Shown here: in pieces, positions 43,591-51,926 of the stretch
Numbering within the stretch: the first letter of the stretch is position 1
Layout of the letters: the number at the start of each line of letters is the position of its first letter
Origin: Borreliella garinii
GTDB lineage: Bacteria > Spirochaetota > Spirochaetia > JABEVK01
Assembly (NCBI GenBank): GCA_020720765.1
Contig: DYOB01000006.1
Coordinates: 1 to 60,544 of the forward strand
Direction: 5' to 3'
DNA length: 60,544 nt
The notes under the pieces: generated by a model
What the model was told of the DNA's origin: nothing
The model's database searches: none
What the model saw: the letters and a program-made list of their open reading frames with translations, nothing else
Position numbers and translations under genes: made by a program

Positions 43591-44749
43591 CAAAGTCTGC
43601 TCCCAAAATTAAAGTGATATCCGGTCCGCCTTCTCGCAAAGTCGTCTCGTCTGAAAGGATATTCCCGCAGCGGATAGCCTGGGCCACACGCTGGGCGGCG
43701 GCCAGATTTCCCCGCCTATCTAAAACTACTGTTTTTCCGTACTCCGAACTCTCAGCATTCCCAACCTGGCCGACAGTGATGCCCATGCTTGAATAAACAG
43801 TAGCTGCCCGGCTGGCAAGTCCGATTTCTGCAGTTCCGTTCAAAATCTCAAGCTGAAGGTTCATAGCAGAAGCATTAAGCCCCTCCTCGTCTCCGATGGC
43901 CTTCAGAGCCTGCTGAACACCTTCCCGCAACAGGTTGCCGTTGTAATGGGGGAAAAGTATATCCCGGCCGTCTACATCCCTAACGCTGCCCAAAACTCTC
44001 TGGAAGATCATCCCTTCGGTATCTGCCTTTCCTAGAAATTCAATCCACTTTCCCAAGCCGGTTTTTTCATAGCCCGGTGCGAAAAATTTCTGGAAAAACC
44101 CCAAGGCTTCACCCTTTGAAAGCCAGGAAGACTGATCACTGATTTGGCGGAGAAATGCCTGGAAAAAACGTTGGTAACGCACGCTCTTGTCCGACCCAGT
44201 TTCAGTGGAATCCTCCCAGTAGAGATAATCCTTGATTTTCGGGCCCTCCAAAGGAACCGAACCTGCGGGCAGCAGAACGATCTCCTCATCCGCAACCGAT
44301 TCCATAGGATCTGATAGGAAAAGGTCCACTCCTCCCACAAGGTCTACCACCTTTTCAAGGTTCTGTATTTCAATGGGAAAGGAAAAATCCATTTTTTGAC
44401 CAAGCAAGACTTGAATCTGTTCCTTGTAAACTGAAGGATCACCCACTTGGAAAAGATCGGTAAGCAGAGCCATTTTCCCTAAGGAGGAAATCAAAGCCCC
44501 TGTTTCAAAAGGCAGGTCGAAAACCACCATCCTCCCCGTGACGGTATGAAAGAACATGGCTTCAGAAACAAGAGGCTTTCCCTGATCATGGACGACAAAA
44601 AGCATCCCGACGCTCTCCTGATTTTCCATGGCCTCTTCCAAAACATCCACGCGGGCGGAAAAACCTATAAATACAAGCAGGCCTATACCCAGGGAAGCTA
44701 TCACGGCCAGGAGAATATTGTTCGGAGAGAATACTTTTGACCAGTTCAT
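43571..44749 (-). CDS. LytR/CpsA/Psr-like protein with LytR_C domain
   Basis: 392 aa. One N-terminal membrane helix (NILLAVIASLGIGLLVFIGF) leads a divergent LCP-type domain (VDLVGGVDLFL, SVRYQRFFQAFLRQI, GNLLREGVQQAL), then a LytR_C domain (LQLEILNGTAEIGLASRAA ... ITLILGADF). LCP proteins transfer glycopolymers to the wall in Gram-positives; the role in spirochaetes is unclear. The usual LCP phosphate-binding Arg/Asp pattern is not evident. Overlaps nadD by ATGA. Confidence 0.75.
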   Translation of the reverse strand: MNWSKVFSPNNILLAVIASLGIGLLVFIGFSARVDVLEEAMENQESVGMLFVVHDQGKPLVSEAMFFHTVTGRMVVFDLPFETGALISSLGKMALLTDLFQVGDPSVYKEQIQVLLGQKMDFSFPIEIQNLEKVVDLVGGVDLFLSDPMESVADEEIVLLPAGSVPLEGPKIKDYLYWEDSTETGSDKSVRYQRFFQAFLRQISDQSSWLSKGEALGFFQKFFAPGYEKTGLGKWIEFLGKADTEGMIFQRVLGSVRDVDGRDILFPHYNGNLLREGVQQALKAIGDEEGLNASAMNLQLEILNGTAEIGLASRAATVYSSMGITVGQVGNAESSEYGKTVVLDRRGNLAAAQRVAQAIRCGNILSDETTLREGGPDITLILGADFDGRYVR

Positions 44750-45321
44750 TTGTGCTTATACAACCCTTGACTTTCAATGTAGTGGAACACCGCCTCAGGC
44801 ACAAGGTGACGCCAGGGAAGAGATTGGCGCACACGCGCACGTATTTCGGTCGAGCTGATGGGGAGGATTTTGTTATCAACGTAGCCGTGAGCGTAGGGGT
44901 ACTGCAGACGTTGGGCAGATTCACGGTGCGCTACGATCAGTTCGCAGAGTTCTAGGAGTTTATCGCTGTTTTTCCATGTCGAAAAGGTCCTGAAAAGGTC
45001 ATCCCCAATGATCAAACCAGGTTTCCCCGTCACACCACCCTTTTTAAGAACGCTTTCGACTGTGTCAATAGAGTAACTCATCCCGCCCCGCTGAAGTTCA
45101 CAGTCATCCGGTTCGGCTATCGAGGAGGAAGAGCAGGCGGCCAGGACCATTTCCCAGCGCTGGTTGGGTGTAACCTCGCCGTCCACGTTTTTATGGGAAG
45201 GCTGGAAGCTCGGTACAATCAACACCCTTTCATAACCAAACTGGCTTGCTACCTCTTCAGCCAGGAAAAGATGCCCAATGTGTGGAGGGTTGAAAGTTCC
45301 GCCCAGAATCACAGTCTTCAA
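44746..45321 (-). CDS. nadD: Nicotinate-nucleotide adenylyltransferase
   Basis: 191 aa. Makes deamido-NAD from nicotinate mononucleotide and ATP. GGTFNPPHIGHL is the T/HxGH nucleotidyl-transferase signature, PSHKN follows, and ISSTEIRARVRQ is the second ATP motif. Starts with TTG overlapping the obg stop (TTGA), so it is translated after Obg. Confidence 0.94.
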   Translation of the reverse strand: MKTVILGGTFNPPHIGHLFLAEEVASQFGYERVLIVPSFQPSHKNVDGEVTPNQRWEMVLAACSSSSIAEPDDCELQRGGMSYSIDTVESVLKKGGVTGKPGLIIGDDLFRTFSTWKNSDKLLELCELIVAHRESAQRLQYPYAHGYVDNKILPISSTEIRARVRQSLPWRHLVPEAVFHYIESQGLYKHK

Positions 45322-46301
45322 GGCAAAAGCCTCAGGAAAGCCTGGGAAACAGCGTCCCAGGTCGAACGGTCGAAGTTTGATAGCCCCAGGACTGTCTCAT
45401 CGGGAAGGTGCTTGCGCAATTCCTCAAGCGCAGTTCCCTCGGGATCCATATCTGTCTTGGTCCCAATCACTAGCCGGGGCTTGTCGGCGAGTCCCGGTGA
45501 AAAGGCTTTGAGCTCTTCCATCAGAAGCCCGAAGGCGTCCAGCTTTTTTTCGTCGCTGAGGTCGATACAGAAGGCGAGTCCCCGTGTACGGCTGATGTGT
45601 TTGAGAAATCTCAGACCCAAACCGGCCCCATCGTGGGCCCCCTCGATGATTCCGGGGATGTCAGCAACCACAATGTCGCAGTCTTTATAATTGATAACCC
45701 CTAGGTGGGGGATTTTAGTTGTAAAAGGATACGGTGCTATCTGTGGCCTTGCATTCGTGAAAAGGGTTAAAAGCGTCGATTTTCCCGCGTTTGGAAAGCC
45801 AACCAGACCGATATCAGCTATAAGTTGAAGTTCGAGTCGCAGGATTCTTTCCTGGCCTTCTTCGCCCGGCTGGGAAAACCTCGGTGCCTGGTTGCGGGAT
45901 GTCCTGAAATGCCAGTTCCCCTTGCCGCCGCGCCCGCCTTTTAGGAATACCCAGACTTCTTCCTTATCTTCTGAGAAGTCTCTCAGGATTTCTTCGGTCT
46001 CCGCGTCCTTTACCAAAGTTCCCGGCGGTATTTCGATAATTGTATCTTCGCCGCCACGACCTGCTTTTCGGGCACCGTGCCCGTTGCCGCCGTTTTGGCC
46101 CCGGAAAGTATGCTTTAATCGTACGTGGGAAAGGGTTTTTACGTTAGTTTTAACATGGAAGACGACAGCTCCGCCGACACCGCCGTCACCGCCGTCAGGA
46201 CCGCCCATGGGAATAAATTTCTCACGGCGAAAAGAGACACCACCGCTGCCGCCCGCTCCCGACGACACATGAATACGGGTCTCATCGACAAATCCGTCCA
46301 A
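45318..46301 (-). CDS. obg: GTPase Obg (CgtA)
   Basis: 327 aa. The glycine-rich Obg domain (GAGGSGGVSFRREKFIPMGGPDGGDGG) precedes the G domain: G1 GFPNAGKSTLL, switch PFTTKIPHLG, G3 DIPGII, and G4 GTKTDMD. It acts in large ribosomal subunit assembly. The optional C-terminal OCT domain is absent. The start is TTG at 46301, 6 nt past rpmA, with no visible Shine-Dalgarno site; coupling from rpmA is likely. Confidence 0.95.
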   Translation of the reverse strand: MDGFVDETRIHVSSGAGGSGGVSFRREKFIPMGGPDGGDGGVGGAVVFHVKTNVKTLSHVRLKHTFRGQNGGNGHGARKAGRGGEDTIIEIPPGTLVKDAETEEILRDFSEDKEEVWVFLKGGRGGKGNWHFRTSRNQAPRFSQPGEEGQERILRLELQLIADIGLVGFPNAGKSTLLTLFTNARPQIAPYPFTTKIPHLGVINYKDCDIVVADIPGIIEGAHDGAGLGLRFLKHISRTRGLAFCIDLSDEKKLDAFGLLMEELKAFSPGLADKPRLVIGTKTDMDPEGTALEELRKHLPDETVLGLSNFDRSTWDAVSQAFLRLLP

Positions 46302-46307
46302 GGGGTT

Positions 46308-46562
46308 TTATTCTGCGTCTTGAATGCTGACGGTTTTCTTGCCTCTGCGGCTTCCAAAAGTCACAAGACCGGCCATTGTGGCGAAAAGTGTGTGATCGGT
46401 ACCCAGTCCAACATTTTGACCGGGATGAAACACAGTGCCCCTCTGACGCACAAGAATTTCACCAGCCTTTACAAGCTGACCACCAAACCTCTTGATACCA
46501 AGACGTTTGGATACAGAATCTCGTCCGTTTTTACTACTTCCCGCGCCTTTTTTATGTGCCAT
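46308..46562 (-). CDS. rpmA: Ribosomal protein bL27
   Basis: 84 aa. [16 protein letters not shown] and [16 protein letters not shown] are canonical. There is no N-terminal extension of the kind cut by Prp in Firmicutes, although prp lies directly upstream. The stop of prp is 3 nt from this start. Confidence 0.97.
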   Translation of the reverse strand: MAHKKGAGSSKNGRDSVSKRLGIKRFGGQLVKAGEILVRQRGTVFHPGQNVGLGTDHTLFATMAGLVTFGSRRGKKTVSIQDAE

Positions 46563-46565
46563 ACT

Positions 46566-46901
46566 TCACCTCTTCTCCTGCTCAGAACCGTTTTCACGGC
46601 ATTTGAGCGATTTCGGGAACTCACGTTCCAGATCTTTTAAACCCAACACCAGCATGGAAGTCAAACCTTCCATCCACTCATCCGCAACTTCAGGGAATTC
46701 AACCCTTAAGGTCCCAGGCACTGGAGATTCCCAGAGCACTTGAGAACCGTATCTCACCGAACACGCCCTAACCGCCGAACGCAGAAGCGAAGTGGCGGAA
46801 GCGCAGACTATGTCTTTTCCGGGTCGGTCCCAACCGGCGTGGCCTACAGCCTCTACCCGGACTAAATGCCCCTCGTTCCTGACTAGCAGGACCTGGATCA
46901 C
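46566..46901 (-). CDS. prp: Ribosomal-processing cysteine protease Prp
   Basis: 111 aa. The catalytic pattern GHAGW...GKDIVCASATSLL (His in GHA, Cys in IVCA) is intact, and SMLVLGLKDLEREFP is the closing helix. In Firmicutes Prp removes the L27 N-terminal extension. Overlaps rplU by 4 nt, the usual rplU-prp-rpmA order. Confidence 0.9.
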   Translation of the reverse strand: MIQVLLVRNEGHLVRVEAVGHAGWDRPGKDIVCASATSLLRSAVRACSVRYGSQVLWESPVPGTLRVEFPEVADEWMEGLTSMLVLGLKDLEREFPKSLKCRENGSEQEKR

Positions 46902-47215
46902 TTGACCCCGACGAGATCCTCGACCTTGATGACCGTGTAATTTTGGCGGTGACCCTGCTTACGCTGGTAAGATTTTCTCCTCTTATATTTCAAAACCAAA
47001 ATCTTCGGTCCGCGTATATTTTTCTCGATGACAGCAGTAACCTTGGCTCCCGCGATGTAGGGCTTGCCTAACTTCACGTTTCCCTCGTCTGAAACCATCA
47101 AAACAGAATTAAATTCTAGAGCGTCGCCGGGCTCCTGCCCAAAATAATCGACTTCGAGAAGCCCGCCCTTTTCTGCGCGGTACTGCTTCCCCTTAATTTC
47201 TACCAAAGCGTACAT
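46898..47215 (-). CDS. rplU: Ribosomal protein bL21
   Basis: 105 aa from ATG 47215; the ORF-track start at 47272 lies in the promoter. MYALVEIKGKQYRAEKG, YKRRKSYQRKQGHRQNYTVIKVEDI-like end. Head of the operon rplU-prp-rpmA-obg-nadD-LCP-rsfS, with a leader of about 28 nt. Confidence 0.96.
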   Translation of the reverse strand: MYALVEIKGKQYRAEKGGLLEVDYFGQEPGDALEFNSVLMVSDEGNVKLGKPYIAGAKVTAVIEKNIRGPKILVLKYKRRKSYQRKQGHRQNYTVIKVEDLVGVK

Positions 47216-47243
47216 GTCCTGTCCCCTTATCAATCGGTCAAAC

Positions 47244-47272
47244 ATCCTAGCGTAAAGGATAAAACGCGTCAA
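47244..47272 (-). promoter_or_regulatory. Promoter of the rplU operon
   Basis: Minus strand TTGACG, 17-nt spacer, TAGGAT. The leader is long enough for a ribosome site. Confidence 0.6.
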
Positions 47273-47315
47273 GGCCTTCCGGACACCGTGTTTTTATTGT
47301 TATAAATTATCTTAG

Positions 47316-47809
47316 GAGCCTGTCGCACTTGAGATTTTGACACAGGACAGGGAGCTGGGATGCTCAGGGCGCCCGGAAACCCAGGACTCTTTTTATGATT
47401 CCAAACACAGGTTCCACAGTAGTCTTGCGTTTCTTATACAACTCCTTGGCCCTGTCCGTCTCCATTGCTTCTTTCATTTCTACGACCCACTTCTTGTGGT
47501 GTTTTTTCGGCGGTTTGAGCTGGGTGTGGGAGTGTGGACGAAAGTCAAATTTCCTTGGTTGCCTTACCGACTCGGATGCGACTGAAACAAGAACTTCCAT
47601 CTCTTGGTTCAAATGCTCGTCTTTTCCTTCTTCTTTTGAATCGGCGTCCTTGGCTTTCTTCAGCAATTCAATGACTTTCTCTGAAAGTTCCTTCTCCAAT
47701 TCCACAGCCCGGTCGATGCGAATGCTTTTGTATCGTGTCGCCATGGGTAACAAAGTATCACACAGTTCAACCTCATGTAAATTCCTGCGGTCTCAAGCGC
47801 AACAGGCTC
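47316..47809. mobile_element. Internally deleted IS1182-like element, copy 1
   Basis: 494 bp between inverted ends GAGCCTGTCGCACTTGAGA (left) and its near-complement TCTCAAGCGCAACAGGCTC (right), flanked by TTAG on both sides, a 4-bp target duplication. Inside is one minus-strand frame that joins parts of an IS1182-type transposase. It cannot transpose alone, but the matching ends would be recognised by a full copy elsewhere. Confidence 0.8.
47364..47753 (-). pseudogene. Remnant transposase in copy 1
   Basis: 129-aa frame: a head MLPMATRYKS, a coiled part (ELEKELSEKVIELLKKAKDADSKEE) typical of the middle of IS1182 transposases, and the C-terminal KKRKTTVEPVFGIIK block. The DDE catalytic middle is missing and the end is cut after GFRAP. 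The frame stayed open across the deletion. Confidence 0.7.
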
Positions 47810-49165
47810 TTAGTACATTGTGAGTTTTTTATCAAACCCCGGGCGAACGGTTTTCCACTTTCCGCCGTGAAACCTCAAGGAGAGCAGCAGGCTGCGAAGG
47901 AGAAAATCCGACCCCATTCCGATCCATACACCCGCCAGGCCCATCCCCATGGGTATGCCGAGAAACCAGGAAAGCGGGAGCCGAAGTAGAAACCGTGCCG
48001 CAAACATGGTTGTCATTGTGTAGCGTGTATCACCCGCCCCCCTGAGGGCGGGAGCAAGGACCATGGTTGCTCCGAGCCAGACCATGGTGAGGGCGTATAC
48101 CCTCATGGGTGGAAGGCTGAGCGCAATGACCACCGGATCCGATGTAAAAATCCCCACTAAGGGCTCGGGTAAGAACCAGTAGGCTAAACTGAGAAAAAGC
48201 AGGACAGCCATACTATAAGCGGTCGCTTTCCACCCAAGCCTCTGTGCCCTTTCAGGTTCCCCTGCCCCAAGTGACTGGCCGACAAGCACGATGGCGGCCA
48301 TTCCGAAGCCGAAGGCTGGTGTAAACGAAAGACTTGCTAGTCGCATAACAATTTGAAAACTCGCTGCGGCCAAACCTCCCTGGGGGTTCACAGCCCACGC
48401 AATAATCAGATTTTGACTCACCGCCATTGCACCCTGCTCCAAAATAGCCGGAAATCCAATGTCGAGGATTGTTTTTAAATGATGCCGGCTGACAACAGGT
48501 CCTCTTTGAAAAGGACTCCAGGGTTTCTTCCATATCCATACGACCTGGACCAAGGTTCCGAGAATAAAACTGATCCCCGTCGCGTAGGCCGCCCCGGCTA
48601 CACCCATGGCGGGGATGGGTCCAAAACCGAATATCAGGATTGGATCTAAAATAATATTTATCACATTTATTATGCCGGTGATGACGGTCGGTGCTATCGA
48701 AGCTCCGCTGGCCCTATGGGTCGCATCAAGGGCTGAACGGAAAAAGACTATGGGTAAAAAAAGCATGAAAACCGAAAAATAGCTGTCCGCGTCCTGGTAC
48801 AACTCGGCCGGTAAACTGAGAACGGAAAAAATACCCGACCGACCGAGCAGAATATAGGGGAAAAGCAGAAAGGCCGCCGAGCTGATGGCGGCTAAACCTG
48901 TCCTGCTGAAAAGGGCGGCATCAGGAAAGTCCTTTCCTCCCACCCTGCGGGCTACACACGCAGTAAGTCCTGTTGAAAATCCGTCTGCAAGGGTCATCAC
49001 AGCCCAAATAAGGGTGCTCATTGTCCCAACGGCACCTATGGCTTCTGATCCTAGGGCTCCTACGTAGATCATATCGACGGTCTGCATAACAGTGATTGAG
49101 ATATTGTTGATGATGGCAGGTACGGCCAGTTTCAGTATGAGGGATCGGTCGGAGTTGAAGGCCAT
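47810..49165 (-). CDS. MATE-family efflux protein
   Basis: 451 aa, twelve membrane helices. VPAIINNISITVMQTVDMIYVGALGSEAIGAV and the central GAMAVSQN...GLAAASFQIVMRLASLSFTPAFGFG segment are MATE features. It exports cationic drugs or metabolites with Na+ or H+. Its stop codon TAA is formed by the target-site TTAG of the IS remnant, so the insertion sits exactly at the gene end; the original C-terminus may differ. Divergent from the TrmB-like gene with 24 bp between starts. Confidence 0.9.
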   Translation of the reverse strand: MAFNSDRSLILKLAVPAIINNISITVMQTVDMIYVGALGSEAIGAVGTMSTLIWAVMTLADGFSTGLTACVARRVGGKDFPDAALFSRTGLAAISSAAFLLFPYILLGRSGIFSVLSLPAELYQDADSYFSVFMLFLPIVFFRSALDATHRASGASIAPTVITGIINVINIILDPILIFGFGPIPAMGVAGAAYATGISFILGTLVQVVWIWKKPWSPFQRGPVVSRHHLKTILDIGFPAILEQGAMAVSQNLIIAWAVNPQGGLAAASFQIVMRLASLSFTPAFGFGMAAIVLVGQSLGAGEPERAQRLGWKATAYSMAVLLFLSLAYWFLPEPLVGIFTSDPVVIALSLPPMRVYALTMVWLGATMVLAPALRGAGDTRYTMTTMFAARFLLRLPLSWFLGIPMGMGLAGVWIGMGSDFLLRSLLLSLRFHGGKWKTVRPGFDKKLTMY

Positions 49166-49183
49166 GGGATCATGGTATACTGT
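49155..49183 (+). promoter_or_regulatory. Possible leaderless promoter of the TrmB-like gene
   Basis: TTGAAG, 17-nt spacer, TACTGT, then 6 nt to the ATG at 49190; a better -10 sequence TATACT lies 2 bp further up. It overlaps the MATE start region. Confidence 0.35.
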
Positions 49184-49200
49184 TGAAACATGTTCGGCAA
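49172..49200 (-). promoter_or_regulatory. Possible leaderless promoter of the MATE gene
   Basis: Minus strand TTGCCG, 17-nt spacer, TACCAT, then 6 nt (GATCCC) to the ATG at 49165. The opposite promoter shares the GTATAC palindrome. Confidence 0.35.
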
Positions 49201-49858
49201 TTCCCGGCGTGTAGAATCAACTCAAACCGAGCCTCATCCAAGGCTCGCTGAAATCGTAATCAGACATAGGGGTTCTCTTTGGCTGAAACCCGTCGCCGCT
49301 TTTTCTCTCAAGGTCTGGGACAATCTTGTACTCTGGAGAAACCCTGAAAGGCCTCTTATCCTCGATCTATGTTGCGGCCGGGGAGAAAGCAGTCATGCAC
49401 TAAAAACTCTTTTTCCTGAATGCCAGATTCTGGGGATCGATAAAAGCAGCGAAAGACTGAAAGACCGAGAAATTATCACTCCCGATCTAGCTCTTGTCCG
49501 TGGAGATCTCAGCGATCTCATTCCAATGATGTTTATTAATAGCTGGAAGGCGGAAAAAATTTACATGCTTTATCCCAACCCCTGGCCGAAACTCGCCCAG
49601 GCTCTGAGGCGCTGGCACCTTCACCCGATATTTCCCAAACTCGTGGCCCTTGGACCAATAGAAATGCGTACGAACTGGAAGGTTTACGCTATCGAATGGA
49701 TGAAAGCCATGGAAATCTTAGACTGTTCCACATCCATGGGAGAATCAGACAAAGCATTTGAGCCTACCACAAATTTCGAGAAGAAGTACCTCGCCAGCGT
49801 ACAAATTATTTATGTTGTTAATGGACGTAATAAGCTTTCAAAGGTGGAAAGCCATTGA
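49190..49858 (+). CDS. TrmB-like tRNA (guanine-N7) methyltransferase family protein
   Basis: 222 aa. Class I SAM-binding motif LDLCCGRGESSHAL (about 62-75), GIDKSSERL, then the TrmB-type YPNPWPKLAQALRRWHLHP, with TNWKVYAIEW and TNFEKKYLA later. This is close to TrmB, which makes m7G46 in tRNA, but KxxH/KRR residues of the canonical DPWPKxRHxKRR are changed. Converges on the decarboxylase gene, with which its 3' end overlaps by 41 bp. Confidence 0.75.
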   Translation: MFGNSRRVESTQTEPHPRLAEIVIRHRGSLWLKPVAAFSLKVWDNLVLWRNPERPLILDLCCGRGESSHALKTLFPECQILGIDKSSERLKDREIITPDLALVRGDLSDLIPMMFINSWKAEKIYMLYPNPWPKLAQALRRWHLHPIFPKLVALGPIEMRTNWKVYAIEWMKAMEILDCSTSMGESDKAFEPTTNFEKKYLASVQIIYVVNGRNKLSKVESH

Positions 49859-50999
49859 ATTCGACCGAGCTATAACTGGTAGTGTAGGCGCCGGTGGAAA
49901 ACCAGTAGAGCCTGTCACCTGTCTTTATGTCTAAGGGAAGGCTGTATTTAAAGTCCTCGTAGAGAACGTCCATGGAGTCGCAAGTGGGACCGGCGATAAT
50001 GACTTCTTCTTCCTTGTCAAAGGGAACAGGGCGCTCAAGAGTCCTTTCGGTAAAGAGCGGGTATTTAATGGCCTCGCCGAGGGTCTCCATCATCCCGCCG
50101 AATTTTCCGATATCCGTAAAGACCCACCTGTTCAGGGCGTTTCTGTCCTTCCTGCTGATATTGACGACCTCGCTCACAAGAACGCCTAAGTCTCCCACGA
50201 GGGAGCGTCCGGGTTCGAGGATGATTTGAGGCAAATCATCTCCGAAGTCTTCCTTCATGAACCTTATGATTTCTCTAGCATAAGTTTGAATATTGTGTGT
50301 CTTGGAAAGGTAGTGGGCCGGCATACCGCCGCCAATGTTGATCATGGAAAGTTTGATGCCGTCTTCTTCGAGCATTCGGTAATAAATGGTGCTCGCTTTT
50401 GCAACAGCGGCGTCCCAGGCACCAATGTCCCTTTGCTGGCTGCCGACATGAAACGACACACCAACAGGACGCAAACCAAGATTTCTAGCCATAATGAGAA
50501 GGTCCATCGCCATATCAGAGTGGCAACCGAATTTCCGGCTCAAGGGCCAGTCGGCTGTCAGATCGCCTTCAGTGATAAGCCTGACGTAAACATCGGATCC
50601 CGGTGCAAATTCCGCTATATTTTTAAGATCCGATTCGCTGTCGCTTGCATAAAGCCTGACGCCTTTTTCATAAAAATACTGGATGTCTCTGCGTTTTTTA
50701 ATAGTGTTTCCATAGCTCAGCCTTTCGGGGGTACAACCCAGCTCAAGGACCCGGTCGAGTTCGTAGACCGAGGCTACGTCGAAGTTCGACCCCAGTTCGA
50801 TAAGTCGAGCTAGAATTTCCTTAGCAGGGTTAGCTTTAATCGCATAATAAACCTTTGCACCGGGGAAATTGGTTACGAGGTCGTTGTATTCATAATCGAG
50901 GTTTTTAAGGTCAAAAACCACAAAGGGTGTTTCCATCTTATCCGCAACCGTTTTTAAGCGGTTCCAGTCCACTTCATCCATATATTTTTCAAATGTCAT
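49818..50999 (-). CDS. Ornithine/lysine decarboxylase (fold-type III PLP enzyme)
   Basis: 393 aa. PLP-binding Lys in VYYAIKANPAKE (about 54), HVGSQQ (stacking His), GGGMPAHY, EPGRSLVGDLG and the second-subunit Cys of GPTCDSMDVLY are all present, placing it in the eukaryote-like ODC branch. It makes putrescine (or cadaverine) in the cytoplasm. Specificity between ornithine and lysine is not settled. No Shine-Dalgarno site; a -10-like box ends 6 nt before the ATG. The 3' end overlaps trmB-like coding DNA. Confidence 0.88.
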   Translation of the reverse strand: MTFEKYMDEVDWNRLKTVADKMETPFVVFDLKNLDYEYNDLVTNFPGAKVYYAIKANPAKEILARLIELGSNFDVASVYELDRVLELGCTPERLSYGNTIKKRRDIQYFYEKGVRLYASDSESDLKNIAEFAPGSDVYVRLITEGDLTADWPLSRKFGCHSDMAMDLLIMARNLGLRPVGVSFHVGSQQRDIGAWDAAVAKASTIYYRMLEEDGIKLSMINIGGGMPAHYLSKTHNIQTYAREIIRFMKEDFGDDLPQIILEPGRSLVGDLGVLVSEVVNISRKDRNALNRWVFTDIGKFGGMMETLGEAIKYPLFTERTLERPVPFDKEEEVIIAGPTCDSMDVLYEDFKYSLPLDIKTGDRLYWFSTGAYTTSYSSVEFNGFPPLKAYYVH

Positions 51000-51005
51000 A
51001 CGCGT

Positions 51006-51034
51006 AAAATGAAGGACAATCGAGGCTTTGTCAA
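51006..51034 (-). promoter_or_regulatory. Leaderless promoter of the decarboxylase gene
   Basis: Minus strand TTGACA (perfect), 17-nt spacer, CATTTT (weak), then 6 nt (ACGCGT) to the ATG. The -35 overlaps the stop of the RDD gene. Confidence 0.45.
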
Positions 51035-51891
51035 GAATCCAGCACTTTTTTTGATTCGACGGTTGTTCTTGAAATTCCGTCGTAGAGGGTTTGAAAAGAA
51101 GTGTTTAAAAGACCGAAACCGCTTAAACCCATGATCCCGGAGAGTGCGAATCCAAGGAGTATTACTAAAACGTTCATCTGCCAGACACCTATCGCGGCTA
51201 CAATCCAGCCGGAACACTTGAGGGAGTACCTGAAAATATATACAAGTACATTCCCCGTTTCGCTCGAATCACCCACTTTGTGGCTGATTCTCAAGCCTAG
51301 AATCAGTTTACCCAGGCTGAAACCCAAGAACATCTCCAAACTGAAATACAGGAGCGGAACAAGAAAAACCCAAAAAGAAACACGGGAAACAAGCGAAACT
51401 AGGATAGAAACCCATTCGCTACTCTGGACTTCTGATAAAAGTGTGGACAAACTTCCCACTGCACGGTTGATTTTAGCGAGTTCGGCCGGGTTGATTTCCG
51501 AAAGCCTCGGGTCGTTGGAGAGAACTTCCATCCCACGGTTCATCAATTTCGACAAAGCTGCACCGGGATCGCCAGCTGTTTCAAGAGTGGAAAAGAAATC
51601 TGTTGGAATCTGTCCCCGGGCACCGTTCCCGAAGCTCTCTTCCATAATTTTTTTGATGACAGCCTCTTCCTGGGGATTGAGGTTGATGTCTTCGAAGGAC
51701 CCCGATAATTCTTCCCAGCGGGAAAGCTGGGACTGGAAGCCGGGGATACCCTGAAAAACCTCAAGCATTTTCTGGGGTTGGAATTGAACCGAAATACTTA
51801 CGGTCAGGGCGACCACCGATAAAATCGTAATCAGTGTATTATCGATAAACCAAGCGGCGAAACGTTTTCCTATCGGGTGTTTTTTTTCCAT
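51031..51891 (-). CDS. RDD-family membrane protein
   Basis: 286 aa. The start KRFAAWFIDNTLIT carries the R-D pair that names the family (R then D), with helices near 17-35, 165-190, 235-265. SLGKLILGLRI is the second RDD block. A 110-residue extracytoplasmic insert (about 45-155) is unusual. The family is of uncertain transport role. Start has no Shine-Dalgarno site. Confidence 0.8.
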   Translation of the reverse strand: MEKKHPIGKRFAAWFIDNTLITILSVVALTVSISVQFQPQKMLEVFQGIPGFQSQLSRWEELSGSFEDINLNPQEEAVIKKIMEESFGNGARGQIPTDFFSTLETAGDPGAALSKLMNRGMEVLSNDPRLSEINPAELAKINRAVGSLSTLLSEVQSSEWVSILVSLVSRVSFWVFLVPLLYFSLEMFLGFSLGKLILGLRISHKVGDSSETGNVLVYIFRYSLKCSGWIVAAIGVWQMNVLVILLGFALSGIMGLSGFGLLNTSFQTLYDGISRTTVESKKVLDS

Positions 51892-51897
51892 AACCTT

Positions 51898-51926
51898 AGT
51901 ATAATCAACCGGGGTAAAAATGGAAA
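51898..51926 (-). promoter_or_regulatory. Leaderless promoter of the RDD gene
   Basis: Minus strand TTTCCA, 17-nt spacer, TATACT, then 6 nt (AAGGTT) to the ATG. The AAGG is too close to the ATG (2 nt) to serve as a ribosome site. Confidence 0.5.

Noticed and set aside
47364-47753. Intact transposase
   Set aside because: The DDE core is missing and the end is cut off; both copies are too short for an IS1182 transposase.
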